Origin: Dysidea avara
Lineage: Eukaryota; Porifera; Demospongiae; Dictyoceratida; Dysideidae
Length of the DNA: 64,000 bases
Direction: 5' to 3'
Assembly: GCF_963678975.1 (NCBI RefSeq)
Contig: NC_089280.1
Location: 13,281,280 to 13,345,279, forward strand
The translations under genes were made by a program, and so were the position numbers. Shown here one piece after another: positions 31,501 to 43,089 of this stretch. Each line of letters opens with the position of its first letter. The stretch's first letter is position 1. The notes beneath the pieces were generated by a model. It was not told where the DNA came from. It ran no database searches and saw nothing but the letters and a program-made list of their open reading frames with translations.

Positions 31501-31786
31501 CAGATACAGTGCATGAAATTGCCATGAAAATGACCATGAAATACCCATGAAAATACCTATGGTTTATCTCATGAATTTTAACATTTCATGGGTACTACAC
31601 CCATGAAATCTCCTCAATGCCATGAATTTACCATGATAATCTGATCTGGAGACGCATTTCATGGCCCATGAAACAACCCATGCTATACCATGAATTGAAT
31701 TTCATGGTACATTTCATAGGGGCGATTTAACGTTTCATGGAAAAAAAACATAGATGCATGTTTCATGGCATACTTCTCTGGTAGTG
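31495..31786. mobile_element. 292-bp element packed with CATGAAA/TTTCATG
   Basis: Ends cactaccaga (left) and tctggtagtg (right) are perfect inverted repeats. Between them catgaa occurs nine times and ttcatg five times on the plus strand, with a spacing of roughly 15-30 bp. The motif density is far above chance. Likely a non-autonomous DNA transposon whose inner motifs bind its transposase (inference). Confidence 0.75.
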
Positions 31787-31829
31787 TCCTGTAGATTACG
31801 TTCTACACAAGACAAGTCAACATCACTGC

Positions 31830-31960
31830 AGTGCAGTTTCATGTCATCCATGATTGTGCAATTCTTTGATATACTCTTGTACCTGGATATCTAACTTGTC
31901 CTTCAACAATAGTGGCCTCATACGAAGCAACTTGTGAACTTCACAAAATAAAATATACAA
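31830..31960 (-). pseudogene. DDE transposase N-terminal fragment, copy 2
   Basis: Minus-strand RPLLLKDKLDIQVQEYIKEL, HNHG corresponds to the N-terminal part of the transposase seen at 15560-16160 and 34077-34665. Frames are lost on both sides. Confidence 0.5.
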
Positions 31961-31989
31961 ACCTAACATTAAGCATACAATAAATATTT

Positions 31990-32330
31990 TTGAACACAGT
32001 CCAACCAAGTACTGCAAGGAGGAGTTACTTGAATTGTAAACCTAGAGGCTCCATCAAGGCTCCTAGTTTTATTGGGAAGGTCTGGGCAGCTTATGTCAAT
32101 TCTTCAAGTTATTCTCTGTGTGTTTCAATCAACCCTTACTAGTGTCGCCATCATAAAAGTTACTACTCATTGCAGCATGAGAGAGTTCTTTCATGATAAT
32201 AGTACAAACCTGTGAACTATACCCAGTACATAGTCTGAAAATTCTTGGACAGTGATGGATAATTATAATTTGATTAATAGAACAAGTTATGGTTCTATTA
32301 AAGAATAGAAGTGGACTGGTTGTGTTAATA
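31990..32330 (-). pseudogene. Family exons: CKDWLYDL-type module and RYAQTF piece
   Basis: Minus-strand HHCPRIFRLCTGYSSQVCTI and AMSSNFYDGDTSKG (32270-32130) match 4870-4715 closely. The next segment (32100-31990) matches 4580-4490 with a deletion in the middle. Not functional. Confidence 0.4.
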
Positions 32331-32559
32331 AGTGTGTAACTTCTGATCAATTTCATTGTTATTGTAAGCCTATAGTAACCAGATAGTTACAATCTTGTTA
32401 AATTGCATATCCCTGTATATATTACAGTCAGCAACACTATACTTCATTAGATGTTCTGTACTGTATTAATTAGACATTGATTATTTATAATAGCCAGTAA
32501 GGTATTGTGTTTCATCAACATTGTTATTAACAGTTGGGTGAACTGCACAATTAGAACTA

Positions 32560-32950
32560 CAAACCTTCAGATTGGAAGTGAATATCAATTGGTGTTGCTC
32601 AAGTTAACAAAATGCAGAACTGCTGAGAATATCTTTCACAGCAATAGGATATAAAGTCTCCAAAGCCTCCATGTTTACAAATAAGTCACAGCCATCCTCT
32701 TTTGTGTGCCTTTCTAATGCCTAAACATTCTGTTTCCTTCTGTTGTTAGCCAATGATTGTTCCTGAGGTTTTAGTAAGTGCTCTTGTAACAGTTCTTTAT
32801 TCAGTTGACCCGTCAACCCTTGACTTCCTACCCATCTGATCTAGCATTAGGCTGCACATGAAGTTCTAAATAATGTTAAACTGCAATCCTCCATATTGTC
32901 AAGCTCTCTTCTTTATGTCAACTGGTGTTCTGTTTGAGGAGTATTGAACA
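32560..32950 (-). pseudogene. Family exon: QLNKELLQEHL module, truncated copy
   Basis: Minus-strand GQLNKELLQEHLLKPQ at about 32815-32770 runs straight into a deletion that removes the RWRNNHW part. Flanks match 5440-5800. Confidence 0.4.
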
Positions 32951-33660
32951 ATCTTTCACCATGGCCATTTGGTCTGTTGAATATGACATTGAACACTATA
33001 CAGAGAGGACATAATCACCAATACTACTTTGTTCAATTGTGACATGTTGGGAATGGAGTTTAGTTTATCTTTCCACTGACCTATCGCATCGTATGATATC
33101 TTCTTGCACAGTACAGTAAGAAATTAACACAGAATATACTAACTGTCCCTACATAGCAGCTAACTTTTCTGATGTCATTTGCATTTAATAACACTGTACC
33201 TCTTAGTAAGTAAATGCACAAACCATCAAGGAAGCTAGTGCTTACAGGCAAAATCAAGTTAGCCCTACAGCTTAACCAAGGTCATGCCTTGCTCTTGATC
33301 CTAAGTATGAGTTTCCAGCTCAACATAATACAATATAACTCGGCATGAATTCTCAAGTTCAAACAGTTACCAGTTCTGCCAGTCAGCAATGCTATTTCAC
33401 TGGATGTATCAAACTGGTTCAGACTGAAATTGCCTTTTGATTCATTTATTAGTACTTTTATCACATTTAAAACAATATAAACCATTAGTAAAATTAACTT
33501 CTGCAAGCTATACTTACATTGGCTAGCAATTTCCACCAATTATGAACTCATTTCTGTTTGCAGCTTTTTTTTTTACAATAATTACATTTACTTTTTCATG
33601 TTTTAATCACTTGAATCAATTGAAGTACGTAGTTGCACTGCTCAACCTAAATGTTGCTAC
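32951..33660 (-). other. Block 2 remainder, decayed
   Basis: Short homologies to 6110-6190, 6850-6980 and to the LINE-adjacent sequence near 31010. A minus-strand frame at 33539-33282 (NESKGNFSLNQFDTSSEIAL) is open for 85 codons but shows no known motif. Confidence 0.3.
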
Positions 33661-34076
33661 ATATATATCATCTTCTCAGTAACAAGAAGGTAGACACTGA
33701 TATCAACTGATGACAAGTTCTCAGTGTACATCCTGTGGTCCAAACATCATCTAGAATGTACACAACTATATGGCTAACTACATGCTCTTTCCTTGATGAC
33801 TTGAGTAAGGGGGTGATATGGAAGCTTGAGCAAAAAGATTGGGTGTAAACTAACTAGCTACTTGTGGGTAACTGGTACAAATGCTCAAGCTCAAACTATT
33901 CTTCCTCCTAAGGTGCTACATATCTTTTATATACTCCAATGACCCTTGTCTCCCTGCCAGTCTGTTCTGGTGTTAGAGAGTATGTGAACGATTGAACGAT
34001 TAGAACTACAAACCTTCAAATTGGCATGTTGTAAATGATTAAGCTTTTATGTCTTCGCTCTTGGTCAGCAAGTTCA

Positions 34077-34665
34077 TCAAGGATGGTTAATGTCGTGCCG
34101 TTTGGGAAGGTGTTCAACATTAATGTTTGAAGCAGATTGCCGAGCTCTCTGTGCATCAGATTTTTTATGTATGGTAACGATGACGTCTTCAATCTGGGTT
34201 TGTATTTGGTTATTTGAAACTAGCTGGTTTATCCTAGCTGTTAAGTTGGATATTTGGTTTGCTACTTCTTGATGTTGTTTTGAAAACTGTTGAACCTCTT
34301 TACTCTCTACCCTCTTTGCTCCTTCAGACATAATTAATTGCTGTCTGATCAAAATTCATGACCAATTGAGAGGGATTTCTTCCATACACGTAATATCCAT
34401 CAACTCCTCAAAATGATCCATCAAATCTTTCCTTGCTACATGCTTTCCTTTTTACTAGCCCATTCTACTCTGCAAGGATTTTGCCCATTCTTTTGTCAAT
34501 TTAATCCCACGATTTTTAGGCAGCATATAACGATGCCTTCAGCAGCAGCAATCACCACACTACTACTAACTGCTGTTCCATGATTGTGCAATTCTTTGAT
34601 ATACTCTTGTACCTGGATATCTAATTTGATCTTCAACAATGGTGGCTTAATGGGAGTATACATAA
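34077..34665 (-). pseudogene. DDE transposase remnant joined to a coiled-coil frame, copy 3
   Basis: Minus strand: LDIQVQEYIKELHNHG (about 34640-34575), IAAAEGIV, GIKLTKEWAKSLQSRMG, then QLVMNFDQTAINYV with the first catalytic Asp intact (about 34375-34330). Next is an open frame SEGAKRVESKEVQQFSKQHQ, EVANQISNLTARINQLVSNN and QTQIEDVIVTIHKKSDAQRA ending in a stop at 34077. The last part has a regular hydrophobic spacing like a coiled coil and does not resemble the transposase C-terminus in copy 1. Several shifts interrupt the N-terminal half. Confidence 0.5.
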
Positions 34666-35232
34666 AAATGTTTGTGGGTGCCTAATTGTCTGGATCGCAT
34701 ATTAGAAACCCAAGCTGTATACCACCACAGGCAGAGTATAGCAATGAATACATGCACATGTTGTTGTAGGGTAGGTTAATGTACACTTTCGTTTGCTTGA
34801 AATATTAATGCAAATATTGGATTGACTATCGGTTATCGACTTCTTTTGGTTGCATCAATATCGGATATCGGTACATGCCAAAAACCCATATCGGTACACC
34901 TCTACTATACTTACAATTCGTGATTTTCATATGCAACAACCAAAATGAGTACGCAACACTAAAAACTGGGTTGCTGTATTTAGTGGATCACAGATCGACG
35001 GATTACAATCAACGAATCACGTGATGAACATATTCCACTGCTCATTGGAGATGTTTATAAGCATTGTGTCAGTATATAATCTAATAATTATTTTACTAAT
35101 AATGACAAACACTGCACACATCACTTCATCGCTAAAATACCCACACACCACTCCTGGATTTAGCTAGCTACATGATCATAGAGAAAGTATAACTGACATG
35201 CTAATAAATCGTAGAAGACACGTTTAATTCTG
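34666..35232. other. No gene; transposon-like words
   Basis: Near 34830-34900 atatcggatatcggtac and atatcggtacacctct are repeated in the style of a hAT-type end. No matching second end found. Confidence 0.3.
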
Positions 35233-35487
35233 TTGTTTAAGTTTGTGAACAAGATACTACACATTCCTACCAAGTATTTGCCAGTGCCATCCCCCTTAAC
35301 AACTACCAGGGCAAACCACAATCAAAAGCTCATGCAATTGTTCTTCAAAACAAACCGATATCTTTATTCATTTTTGCCAAGGACAATCCCGGACTGGAAC
35401 AGCTTGAACATTGAGGACTTAAATAATTGTGATTTAGATTCCTTTAAAGGTTATATCTCATTGTTAGTTAACCACTATACATGATTT
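35233..35487 (+). pseudogene. LINE ORF2 extreme C-terminus
   Basis: Plus-strand IPTKYLPVPSPLTTTRANHN, QKLMQLFFKTNRYLYSFLPR, TIPDWNSLNIEDL ends in a stop at 35484. The (Y)SF.PRTI.DWN.L....LDSFK pattern is the classical last 40 residues of CR1/L2-like ORF2. A sister copy in the other orientation is at 36861-37115. Confidence 0.8.
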
Positions 35488-35826
35488 TTGTACATTAACG
35501 TTGTAATGCATGTACAATCCACACTATGTACATACTCAAATGTAGTTATGTATGTAGTAGGGTATTACAATATGCTTTTTATCAATAGTTGTGGTTATCA
35601 ATAGTTGTGGTTTGCAGGTATAAAATTTGCTTCCACATTAAGAATGTGCAATTTAGTTACTACCAAACAAATTGAATATAAGTAAACAAACACAGATAGT
35701 TTACAACGCTGTTCATACATATACATGTACGCAGGTTTATTAGTCCTTGCACAGCTTACTTCATGGTCAGCTCCTATAGTTGTCAAGCAAAGTAGCTAGT
35801 TAATGAATGATTGCAGTAATATTTAC
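35488..35826. other. Presumed 3' part of the coiled-coil gene, no exon assigned
   Basis: A tiny candidate exon (gagctgaccatgaa before gtaagc, near 35765, minus) is possible; nothing larger is visible. Confidence 0.25.
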
Positions 35827-38420
35827 CTTTAGCTCTTTTAATAGGGAGTTCATGGTTTTAGTGATCTCCTGTACGGTCTGTTGTGACATGATTCCTACAA
35901 ATAGCATCATAGTTTTTGTAAAGATACCTGCACATGTAGCTGTTTATGAAACAGTTTGTAGTTACTGTAGTTACAGGTAATATAAGACTAATTAATTAAT
36001 AAGCATGCATACACACTTTGTAACTAAAATTATATTGCAGAATATCATCATGTAGCTATGAGCAAGAGTTTAAATGTACTTGGCCCCATGCCTGTGAGTG
36101 TGTGTGTGTGGTTATCTGACCCATCCGCTGAGTTACATTTTTAAGTATGAGATGGACCGATATGTAAAAGAATGGTCACGTGGTGTCTTGGATACACTGC
36201 ATTAGTACACTATTGTACATTCCCATACCTGGCTCAGTCAGGAGCTGGGTTTTTGCTGTGATCAGCACCCTTTGCAATTGTATGATTTCTAGTCTAGTCT
36301 GTTTCTCTATACTCTTTATTTCCAATTTTCTTGATTCTTGTTCCTGTTGTCTTTTTTTTTCATCATGCTGTCTTTGTTTTTCATCATTCACGAATTTATC
36401 TTGTGCAACTGTAAAAGCATTTGTGTTATACGTATACATTAATGTTATATATAATGTATATATCTACAGTATACCACTTTGACACCTCAGATGTAGAATT
36501 TAGCTGTGATTGTGGGATTGAATTTGGCCTAACAAGATGTGATTATGGGACGGAATTTAGTAACATGCTTTAAAAATAATTTAGTTGTTATACTGTTATG
36601 TATTATAGTAATGTAGGTGTTGATTGATTAATCAAATCTTGTTTAAAATACTGTTGGTGGGACTTTTAATCTAGCTCTTGAGGCGCGCCTCTATTTTAAT
36701 TAAACGGGTCATATGCAGGTCCCATTATATCATGCAAAACTCTCGTACCCGTGGTATAACTATTTACATATACATTTATTTATTTTATTTATTTATTGAT
36801 TAGCAAAACCCATCAAGGGTATAACGCTAATGTACAAAAAAAGGTCATGTAAGTGATTAACTAGCTATAACTAGATAAATAATCTTTAAAAAAATCTAGA
36901 TTACAATTACTTAAATTCTCAATATTCAAGTTATTCCAGTCAGGGATTGTCCTTGGCAGAAATGAATAAAGATATCGGTTCGTTCTGGCATACTGTTGCA
37001 TAAACTTTTGATCGTGGTTAACCCTGGTAGTTAAGGGGGATGGCACTGGCAAATACTGGGTAGGATATATATATATATAAACTATTTGCATGCTCTTAAA
37101 GAAGCATTGTAACAATCTGCTTAGTCAGCTAGTTATTTATCAAGACCAGAATAATTAGCTATTGCTTCTGGTAATGCCTTTGTCATGTACTAGGGCTTTC
37201 ATTGGTACTTTTCCAGTGATAAGTTGGATACAGTGTAAATCATGACAGTTCCGCTAGTTTTAAACTTTTACTCCTCTACTATATAACATTTATTGTGTGA
37301 AAATTTACAAAAGGTTATAAATGAAACTGCATGTAGATGAGGAGTGCAGGCTGTGGTGCATGACATAATAGTTTTCTACCAAAGGCACTTACGCACACTC
37401 TGTAACTGATATTACTAACTATTACTAACTTTCCTTTGCATGTTGCATTTTGTCTCTAGCCAATTGAGCATCTGATTCTTTCATTTTCATTTTAAGATCC
37501 ATGTCTTTCATTTTAGCATCATGTGCTCTAATTTTCTCATCTTCTTTATATTGTCTTTCTGTCACTGTAACAAGTACAGGTATAATTTGTAATTATACAG
37601 ATGTAGCTATGATGTACGGTGTATAATAGGCAGTCTGAAAAAATATTTGATCACAGATGGAGGGAAAATTTTAATATTGAAAAAAGTGATTTATTAAAGT
37701 TTGATCAACCTATCCATTTTATTCAGATTACTTATATCATATAATGTAATTATCTTGTTACTTGCTTTAAACAAAACTTATCCTTCAATCCTTGTGTAAA
37801 AGCTTTAAATGGTGAACCAATAAGTGCATGTCTGCTTTATGGGCACCACAGTAAAATGCACGCATGTGTGTTGTACTAATGATGACACTAACTTTCTTTC
37901 TTATGCTGCAATTCAATTTTGACTTTGTCAGCACTTTTGTTGTCTTCTTTTAGCATTTCTAGAGCATGTGTTCTCGCCTTTTCATTTTCTTCATTTTCTT
38001 TGTCTAACACTGCACAAATGCAAGTATATTGTATATTTATGATTTATGATGAACTGCTAGCACTTTAATTCTCTATGGATGCTGGTTAACTGCTAGTTGT
38101 TAACATAATTGTGTACTAAAGATATTCCAAGTAATTACTATTCCTATGTATTTGGAAAGCGATATGTGAACATGGCTATTTTTCACTGTTACACTCATTT
38201 GCACTCTTCAAGTGCTTACTAACTCCTGAGATAGTACAGCAGATATATCATATAAATACTAACTTGCTTGTTTATGTTGGAAATCCAATCTAGCCACTTC
38301 AAGTTGATTGGCTTCCTTAATCCCTGCAGCAAAGTAACAGTCAAAATATACATGCTGACCTTAGTCTTACTTTGAATTTCATGCTGACTTTCACCTCTTT
38401 TCCGTTCTGCTATCCTACAT
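35827..38420 (-). CDS. Multi-exon coiled-coil protein built from duplicated exons
   Basis: Six internal exons on the minus strand, with intron phase 1 at the boundaries except the 3' end of the last: 38420-38371 (RIAERKRGESQHEIQ), 38323-38264 (IKEANQLEVARLDFQHKQA), 38009-37893 (LDKENEENEKARTHALEMLK ... IELQHKKE), 37564-37430 (TERQYKEDEKIRAHDAKMKD ... DKMQHAKE), 36408-36229 (AQDKFVNDEKQRQHDEKKRQ ... TAKTQLLTEP) and 35894-35827 (IMSQQTVQEITKTMNSLLKE). Donors are gttagt (three), gtaaga, gtatgg and gtaaat; acceptors are good. Three exons share an EK.R.H core and three end in QH(K/A)K/Q, so they arose by exon duplication. Visible coding length is about 610 nt. The sequence is extremely charged, with heptad-like hydrophobics, so it should form long helices or coiled coils. 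First and last exons are not identified. Function unknown. Confidence 0.65.
36766..37115 (-). mobile_element. LINE 3' end with tetranucleotide tail, in an intron
   Basis: Minus-strand PTQYLPVPSPLTTRVNHDQK, NRYLYSFLPRTIPDWNNLNI and a stop at 36861, followed by about 80 bp and then an (aata)n-type tail at 36766-36795. It is the inverse-oriented sister of 35233-35487 and lies in the intron between the fourth and fifth visible exons of the coiled-coil gene. Confidence 0.8.
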
Positions 38421-38689
38421 CTACAATAGTGGAGGGTATGCAAATTATAAACATACAACGAGAGGACAATTGGAAATAAAAGCTGGAAACGATAACAAAA
38501 ATGGAAAACAGACATAGTCAGTGCATGTTGCCAGTCTAAGAGTGACACTAGAGTCAAGCTCTTGAATAGTGTCCACCTTTTAAAGACTGGCCAACTTGTT
38601 TTTGTTACACAAGACCACTCTGCACAGTAAAATAGTTGTGAATTTTATTACTAATATTTATTTGCCATGATATACTCAATAGTGACGTT

Positions 38690-38900
38690 CACTACTTTCT
38701 TGTAGTGATCATGAAAAAAGCCAAGTGAAATTTACCATTTCCAATACAACAAGAGTGATATTTATCCCAAATTTCACTGTTATACCCATGCTATTCCCAG
38801 TTAATACCATACTCGCTCAACTTTTTCACTGCTACCAGTGAAATATGGGATAAATTTCACTGCTACTATTGAGACTTTTTGTATGGGCAGTGAAACAGAT
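38690..38900. mobile_element. MITE with repeated TTTCACTG/CAGTGAAA
   Basis: The words gtgaaat, tttcactg and cagtgaaa recur at least seven times on both strands. The inner parts ttatcccaaatttcactg and cagtgaaatatgggataa form an inverted pair. Exact ends not fixed. Confidence 0.55.
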
Positions 38901-39373
38901 ATGGTATTATTATACTTATCTCTGCTGATTTATAACACAAATATCACACTGCAAAAGTATACACTATTTGTTTCTTGCTCGTAATAGCAATAGTGAGTGC
39001 ATGGGTACTGTTGTCCTAGGGAAATTTGGGGGGGGGTATGTGCCCACCCAGGCCCACCCTTGGCTACGCCACAGACTACAGGCATAGGTGACCTCCCTAC
39101 TTTATTTCTTAGATCTCTCACTGAACTAAAAAAGTTCCTATATAAACAGATTTTTCTTGTATTTGTTGTCACATTCAATAGTAAAAGCATCCTTGTACAT
39201 AACAGGCATGCCCTTAAAACTACTCTTGTATGCTATCATTCATAACAGCAAATTTGTTGGAATAATTATCACTTCACAAAATTTAATTAGTTATACAATT
39301 GCCAGTATACTTCCATTATTACTTACTCTGGGTCATTGCACACGAAGTTCCAACTGTGGTACCATTTTTTCAC
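38901..39373. other. No gene; transposon debris
   Basis: A G run (ggggggg near 39030) and the words tgcccacccaggcccaccct belong to a repeat family; frames on both strands have no motif. Confidence 0.3.
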
Positions 39374-39445
39374 CTTTTTACAATGTATACAACTAGTACA
39401 ACTAGACTCAAGACTAGGCTCAGAATAAAGCTGATAATCAGCCAT
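39374..39445 (-). CDS. Candidate 5' exon (MADYQLYSEPSLES)
   Basis: ATG at 39445 on the minus strand opens MADYQLYSEPSLESSCTSCI, HCKK, ending in phase 0 at a gtgaaa donor. The CxxC..C pair is of interest, but the phase does not fit the first visible exon of the coiled-coil gene downstream without an extra exon. Weak candidate. Confidence 0.2.
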
Positions 39446-40247
39446 TGTAACTCACAGACAATGGTTTCCAGTCAGCACCAAGACAAAGCAGGTGACAACA
39501 ATAAACTTGTGACAGTCACATGATTGTGCATGTATAAACAGTTCAATATATATATATGGTGGAATCATGTTTACATCACGTGATAATATTATCACACTGA
39601 ACGTCTCAGCATGACACAAGGCCCGAATCTGGTTCTATTCCACGCCTTGTCTGCAATGGAAGTGGACACCCTAGTGAATGTGTATAAATCATGACATTAG
39701 CACTGATTAATCTGCATCATAAAAAATGTTCAACTTCTACAAGAAGACAAATGACTGAGAGTATAATTAATGCTATATACCCCTGATTTCATATAGCCAG
39801 GTGGGTTGTATGGATGGCAATGTAGGCATGGGTGAGGGTGACTCACCCAGCACTTTGTAGCAAGCTTCATGGTAAACACAGTCACACTGGACAAGCAGCC
39901 AATACAACCCTACACGTTTTTTGTTGTTTTTTTTCCCAGGTATCACATATGAGTGGGTTATAATGGAAAGCACAAGTCACTTCATCACTTCTTAGATCCC
40001 TTCTTAGCAAGTACATTAATTGTAGGGTGCTATATTATGGTTCATGATGTCAAACAGTGAGACAACTATAATATATGCTCTAAACTACCTTACCTTGCTT
40101 ACATGCAATCATTGTGTGGCAGAATACAAAAGAGATGATCTCAACCACAAAGGATGAACTCATGACCAGTGTGGTTTTTGTCAACAAGTCAATATTTGGA
40201 ATTGCGTGGTATTTCCTGGAATTGTATGTTTATTGTAATAGTATATA
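39446..40247. other. No gene seen
   Basis: AT-rich, with an (at)n run near 39550 and a hairpin-like tcacgtgataatattatcac at 39578. Frames lack motifs. Confidence 0.3.
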
Positions 40248-41565
40248 CGGTACCCGCCCAAGCGCAACGTCGCACTCACTCGCACCCACAACTTTGCGGC
40301 TATCGTTTTGTTCACCCAAGTTGAGTCCATAAGCGCCTCATAAAAATAATTACGTATAGCGATTTCAGGGTCGTGACATCATGCATGAACAGAAGCAGTA
40401 AACTGTCTAATAAGCTGAGTAGACTTCCATTGTTTGAGGTACAATGTGTGCACTTGTATTACCAATTACTATGTTTTTTATGTTTCTTGTCTACCCCTGG
40501 GAATAGTATAATTATGAACAGAACATGGCTTACAATTCAGCCTTAAGTGACCAACATTAGGGCTTGGAAATTGTTAGGTACAACATAGTGTACTGCCATT
40601 AGGCTATGCAGGTAAACTTGATACTTATTTCTCAACCATGGCATGGGAGGGAGGTCATTTTATATGTGTACACCTATCGATGCTAACCCTGTACTGCCCA
40701 TACAGGCAGCTAGGGTAGTGATCAAGTGGGGATTTAACAAAGCAAATGTTATCTGCAGGAATACTGCCGCTACCTGTAAACCAATTGTCATTAGATACAA
40801 AATAGAAAATTTATTGCAGTGGCCCACGTGCACACCTGGCATGATATTTTGTTGGTAGCTAACCCCCAAATCTCACCTACCAAGCCTGTACAGGGGGTTA
40901 TGGATGATAGGTGTGCTGAACAAAATACTCACAAACCACTGCAAAAGCAGGTTATCCACTATGCAGAAATTAGCCTTCTTATTTAAAGTTATCTGGAAAT
41001 ATTTTTTTCTGTGCTGTAAGGCCAGACTTAGACCCCTGTGGTGTGAAGTTTTTATGGTGGATTTTTGGAGGTACCTAAGTTACTTAGACCCTTTTCATGT
41101 TTATTACACACACCTGCACTAGTACTGGCAACGCATCAGTTAATTTTAAACCCGTAACTGTTGTTGGTTTAAAGTAATTTTATGGTTAAATACACTATAA
41201 ATACATTTTTGTCATATCTTTAGAATGAAAACTCTTTCTTCATGATGTTTGAATGATGTACTGGCCATTTGCTGCTGTATTCGGAGTGATCATCAGTCTG
41301 ACCAGACACTGCAATTAGTAAGAACAAACAAAATAACTATTGTAATTATTCTACTCATACAAATTATGTATAATTATGTTAAAGAATAGTGAGAGGATTG
41401 AGAATTATCGCAGTGGGTTTGTAATGTCAATTAACAACAATCAATTTTAATTTAGAGTAAAACATACTGAACAACCAGTCATTCTCGACATTACGTACAT
41501 GCACCTATACCTACATTAGTACCTATATATTGAGATACTCTAGTAAAGCAGTTACAAACAGTATA

Positions 41566-41767
41566 CAGTGGAACCTCTATTTAACGGACACTTTGGGACC
41601 AACCAATTTTGGTGAAATTTTACTGTTATAAGGAGGTTGTCCTCTTTCAGAGGTAAATTGTATTGGTAAAGGTCTATAGGGACTTCAGTAACTGTCCTTT
41701 ATAAGGAGGTTAAATGTACACTAACAGTGTCCTTTACAGGGAGGGTCCATTAAAAGAGGTTCCACTG
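41566..41767. mobile_element. 202-bp pogo-type MITE
   Basis: Ends cagtggaacctctatttaac and ttaaaagaggttccactg with TA on each side match the known terminal pattern of pogo/Tigger-type elements (CAGT..AACCTCT.TTAA). It sits in the spacer of the larger inverted-repeat element. Confidence 0.85.
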
Positions 41768-42367
41768 TAGCCACATTCACATATTTATACACGTAGACAT
41801 GCATGTATCACGTGTAGTTATGAAAAGTAGGAGCTAGTATGACTACTGATATCATCATTGCACTTTAATAGTAGCGTGGTACACCTTAATTTTGCAAATA
41901 CAGTAGCAATATATAATCGCACTACTATGTATGCTGGAGTTGCAGTGACCCCAAAATCAATGTACACTCTAAGGCCAGATTAATTGTTTTTCATTCCTAA
42001 CTGCATTACTTACATCCTCCTGCCTCAAATTTTATTAATCACATGCACACGTGCTACTTTCTGCATAGTGGATAACCTGCTTTTGCAGTGGTTTGTGAGT
42101 ATTTTGTTCAACAATGAACACCGCACCTATCATCCGTAACCCCCAGTACAGGCTTGGTAGGTGAGATTTGGGATTTAGCTACCAATAAAATATCCTGCCA
42201 GCAGTGCCAGGTGTAGGCCACTGCAATAAATTTTCTATTTTGTATCTAATGACAATGGGTTTACAGGTAGCAGCAGTATTCCAGCAGGTAACATTTGCTT
42301 TGTTAAATCCCCACTTGATCGCCACCCTAGCTGCCTGTATGGGCAGTATGGGGTTAGCATCAATAGG

Positions 42368-42549
42368 CGTTAATTTTTTTATTAAAGCTTCACAACACAA
42401 GTGCTGAAGGTCTGTAGGACACCTGGTCCTACAGCCTGCTGAAAGACATTAGATACAAAGACATTAGCTACATAAGGTGTGTTTGAAAAGTTGCAGAAAG
42501 GAGAAAAAATTCATGACTGGACCTAGGTAGCCTCGAACCTGCAGCCGAG
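42368..42549 (-). mobile_element. SINE-like insertion with A-tail
   Basis: Present in the right arm but absent from the left arm of the 40248 element, so its borders are known. Read on the minus strand it begins ctcggctgcaggttcgaggc (a box-B-like ggttcgag), and ends with tttaataaaaaaattaacg, an A-rich tail. A diverged relative is at 55156-55266. The box-A half is missing, so the copy is 5'-truncated or the tRNA origin is only apparent. Confidence 0.6.
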
Positions 42550-42964
42550 TGTACATATATAAAATGACCTCTCTCCCACATAGAATCCATGGGCCCATAC
42601 CATGGTTGAGAAACAAGTATCAAGTTTACCTGCATGGCCTAATGGCAGTACACTATGTTGTACCTAACATTTTCCAAGCCCTAATGTTGATCACTTAAGG
42701 CTGAATTGTAAGCCATGTTCTGTTCATATACTATTCTCAGGGGTAGACAAGAAACAGGAAAAACATAGTACTTTGTAATACAAATACACACATTGTACCT
42801 CAAACAATGGCAATCAACTCAGCTTATTAGACAGTTTACTGCTTCTGTTCATGCTTCTCTCGTCCATGATGTCACGAAATCGCTTTATAATGCTGACTCA
42901 TAAATACGTAATTATTTTTATGAGGCGCTTATGGACTCAACTTGGGTGAACAAAACGATAGCCC

Positions 42965-43089
42965 AACTTTGCTCGAGAGTTTAAAAATCGCTAATTAAGG
43001 GATGTGGCAACTGTTTCACTCACGATTCTTGTGAACAAAACAGTTGCCACGTCCCTTAATTAGTGTTCTTTTTAATCTCGAGCAAAGTT
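42965..43089. mobile_element. 125-bp nested foldback
   Basis: aactttgctcgagagttt and aatctcgagcaaagtt are the outer arms; ggatgtggcaactgttt and aaacagttgccacgtcc the inner ones. It is absent from the corresponding place of the left arm (caactttgcggctatcg), so it inserted after the large element formed. Confidence 0.85.

Larger units (their letters stand above)
31080..33880 (-). repeat. Gene-family block 2 (colinear with 4240-9060)
   Basis: Shares ordered segments with block 1 but is shorter and carries its own insertions: a LINE piece and a CATGAAA-rich MITE at 31343-31786. The module containing MKNTDD (7188) is missing here; 33065-33190 matches 6850-7000. Confidence 0.7.

Noticed and set aside
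38930-39190. 86-codon minus frame with GVAKGGPGWAHTPPQISLGQ
   Set aside because: The GGPG word recalled the HECT-like block, but its context does not match and the G-run repeat explains it.
40643-40869. Overlapping 70-codon frames on both strands, repeated at 42179-42407
   Set aside because: The conservation between the two places is explained by the inverted arms of one element, so it is not independent evidence for coding.
42500-42600. tRNA gene suggested by ggttcgaggc
   Set aside because: Only a box-B-like word is present, with no box A or cloverleaf; it belongs to the SINE-like insertion.
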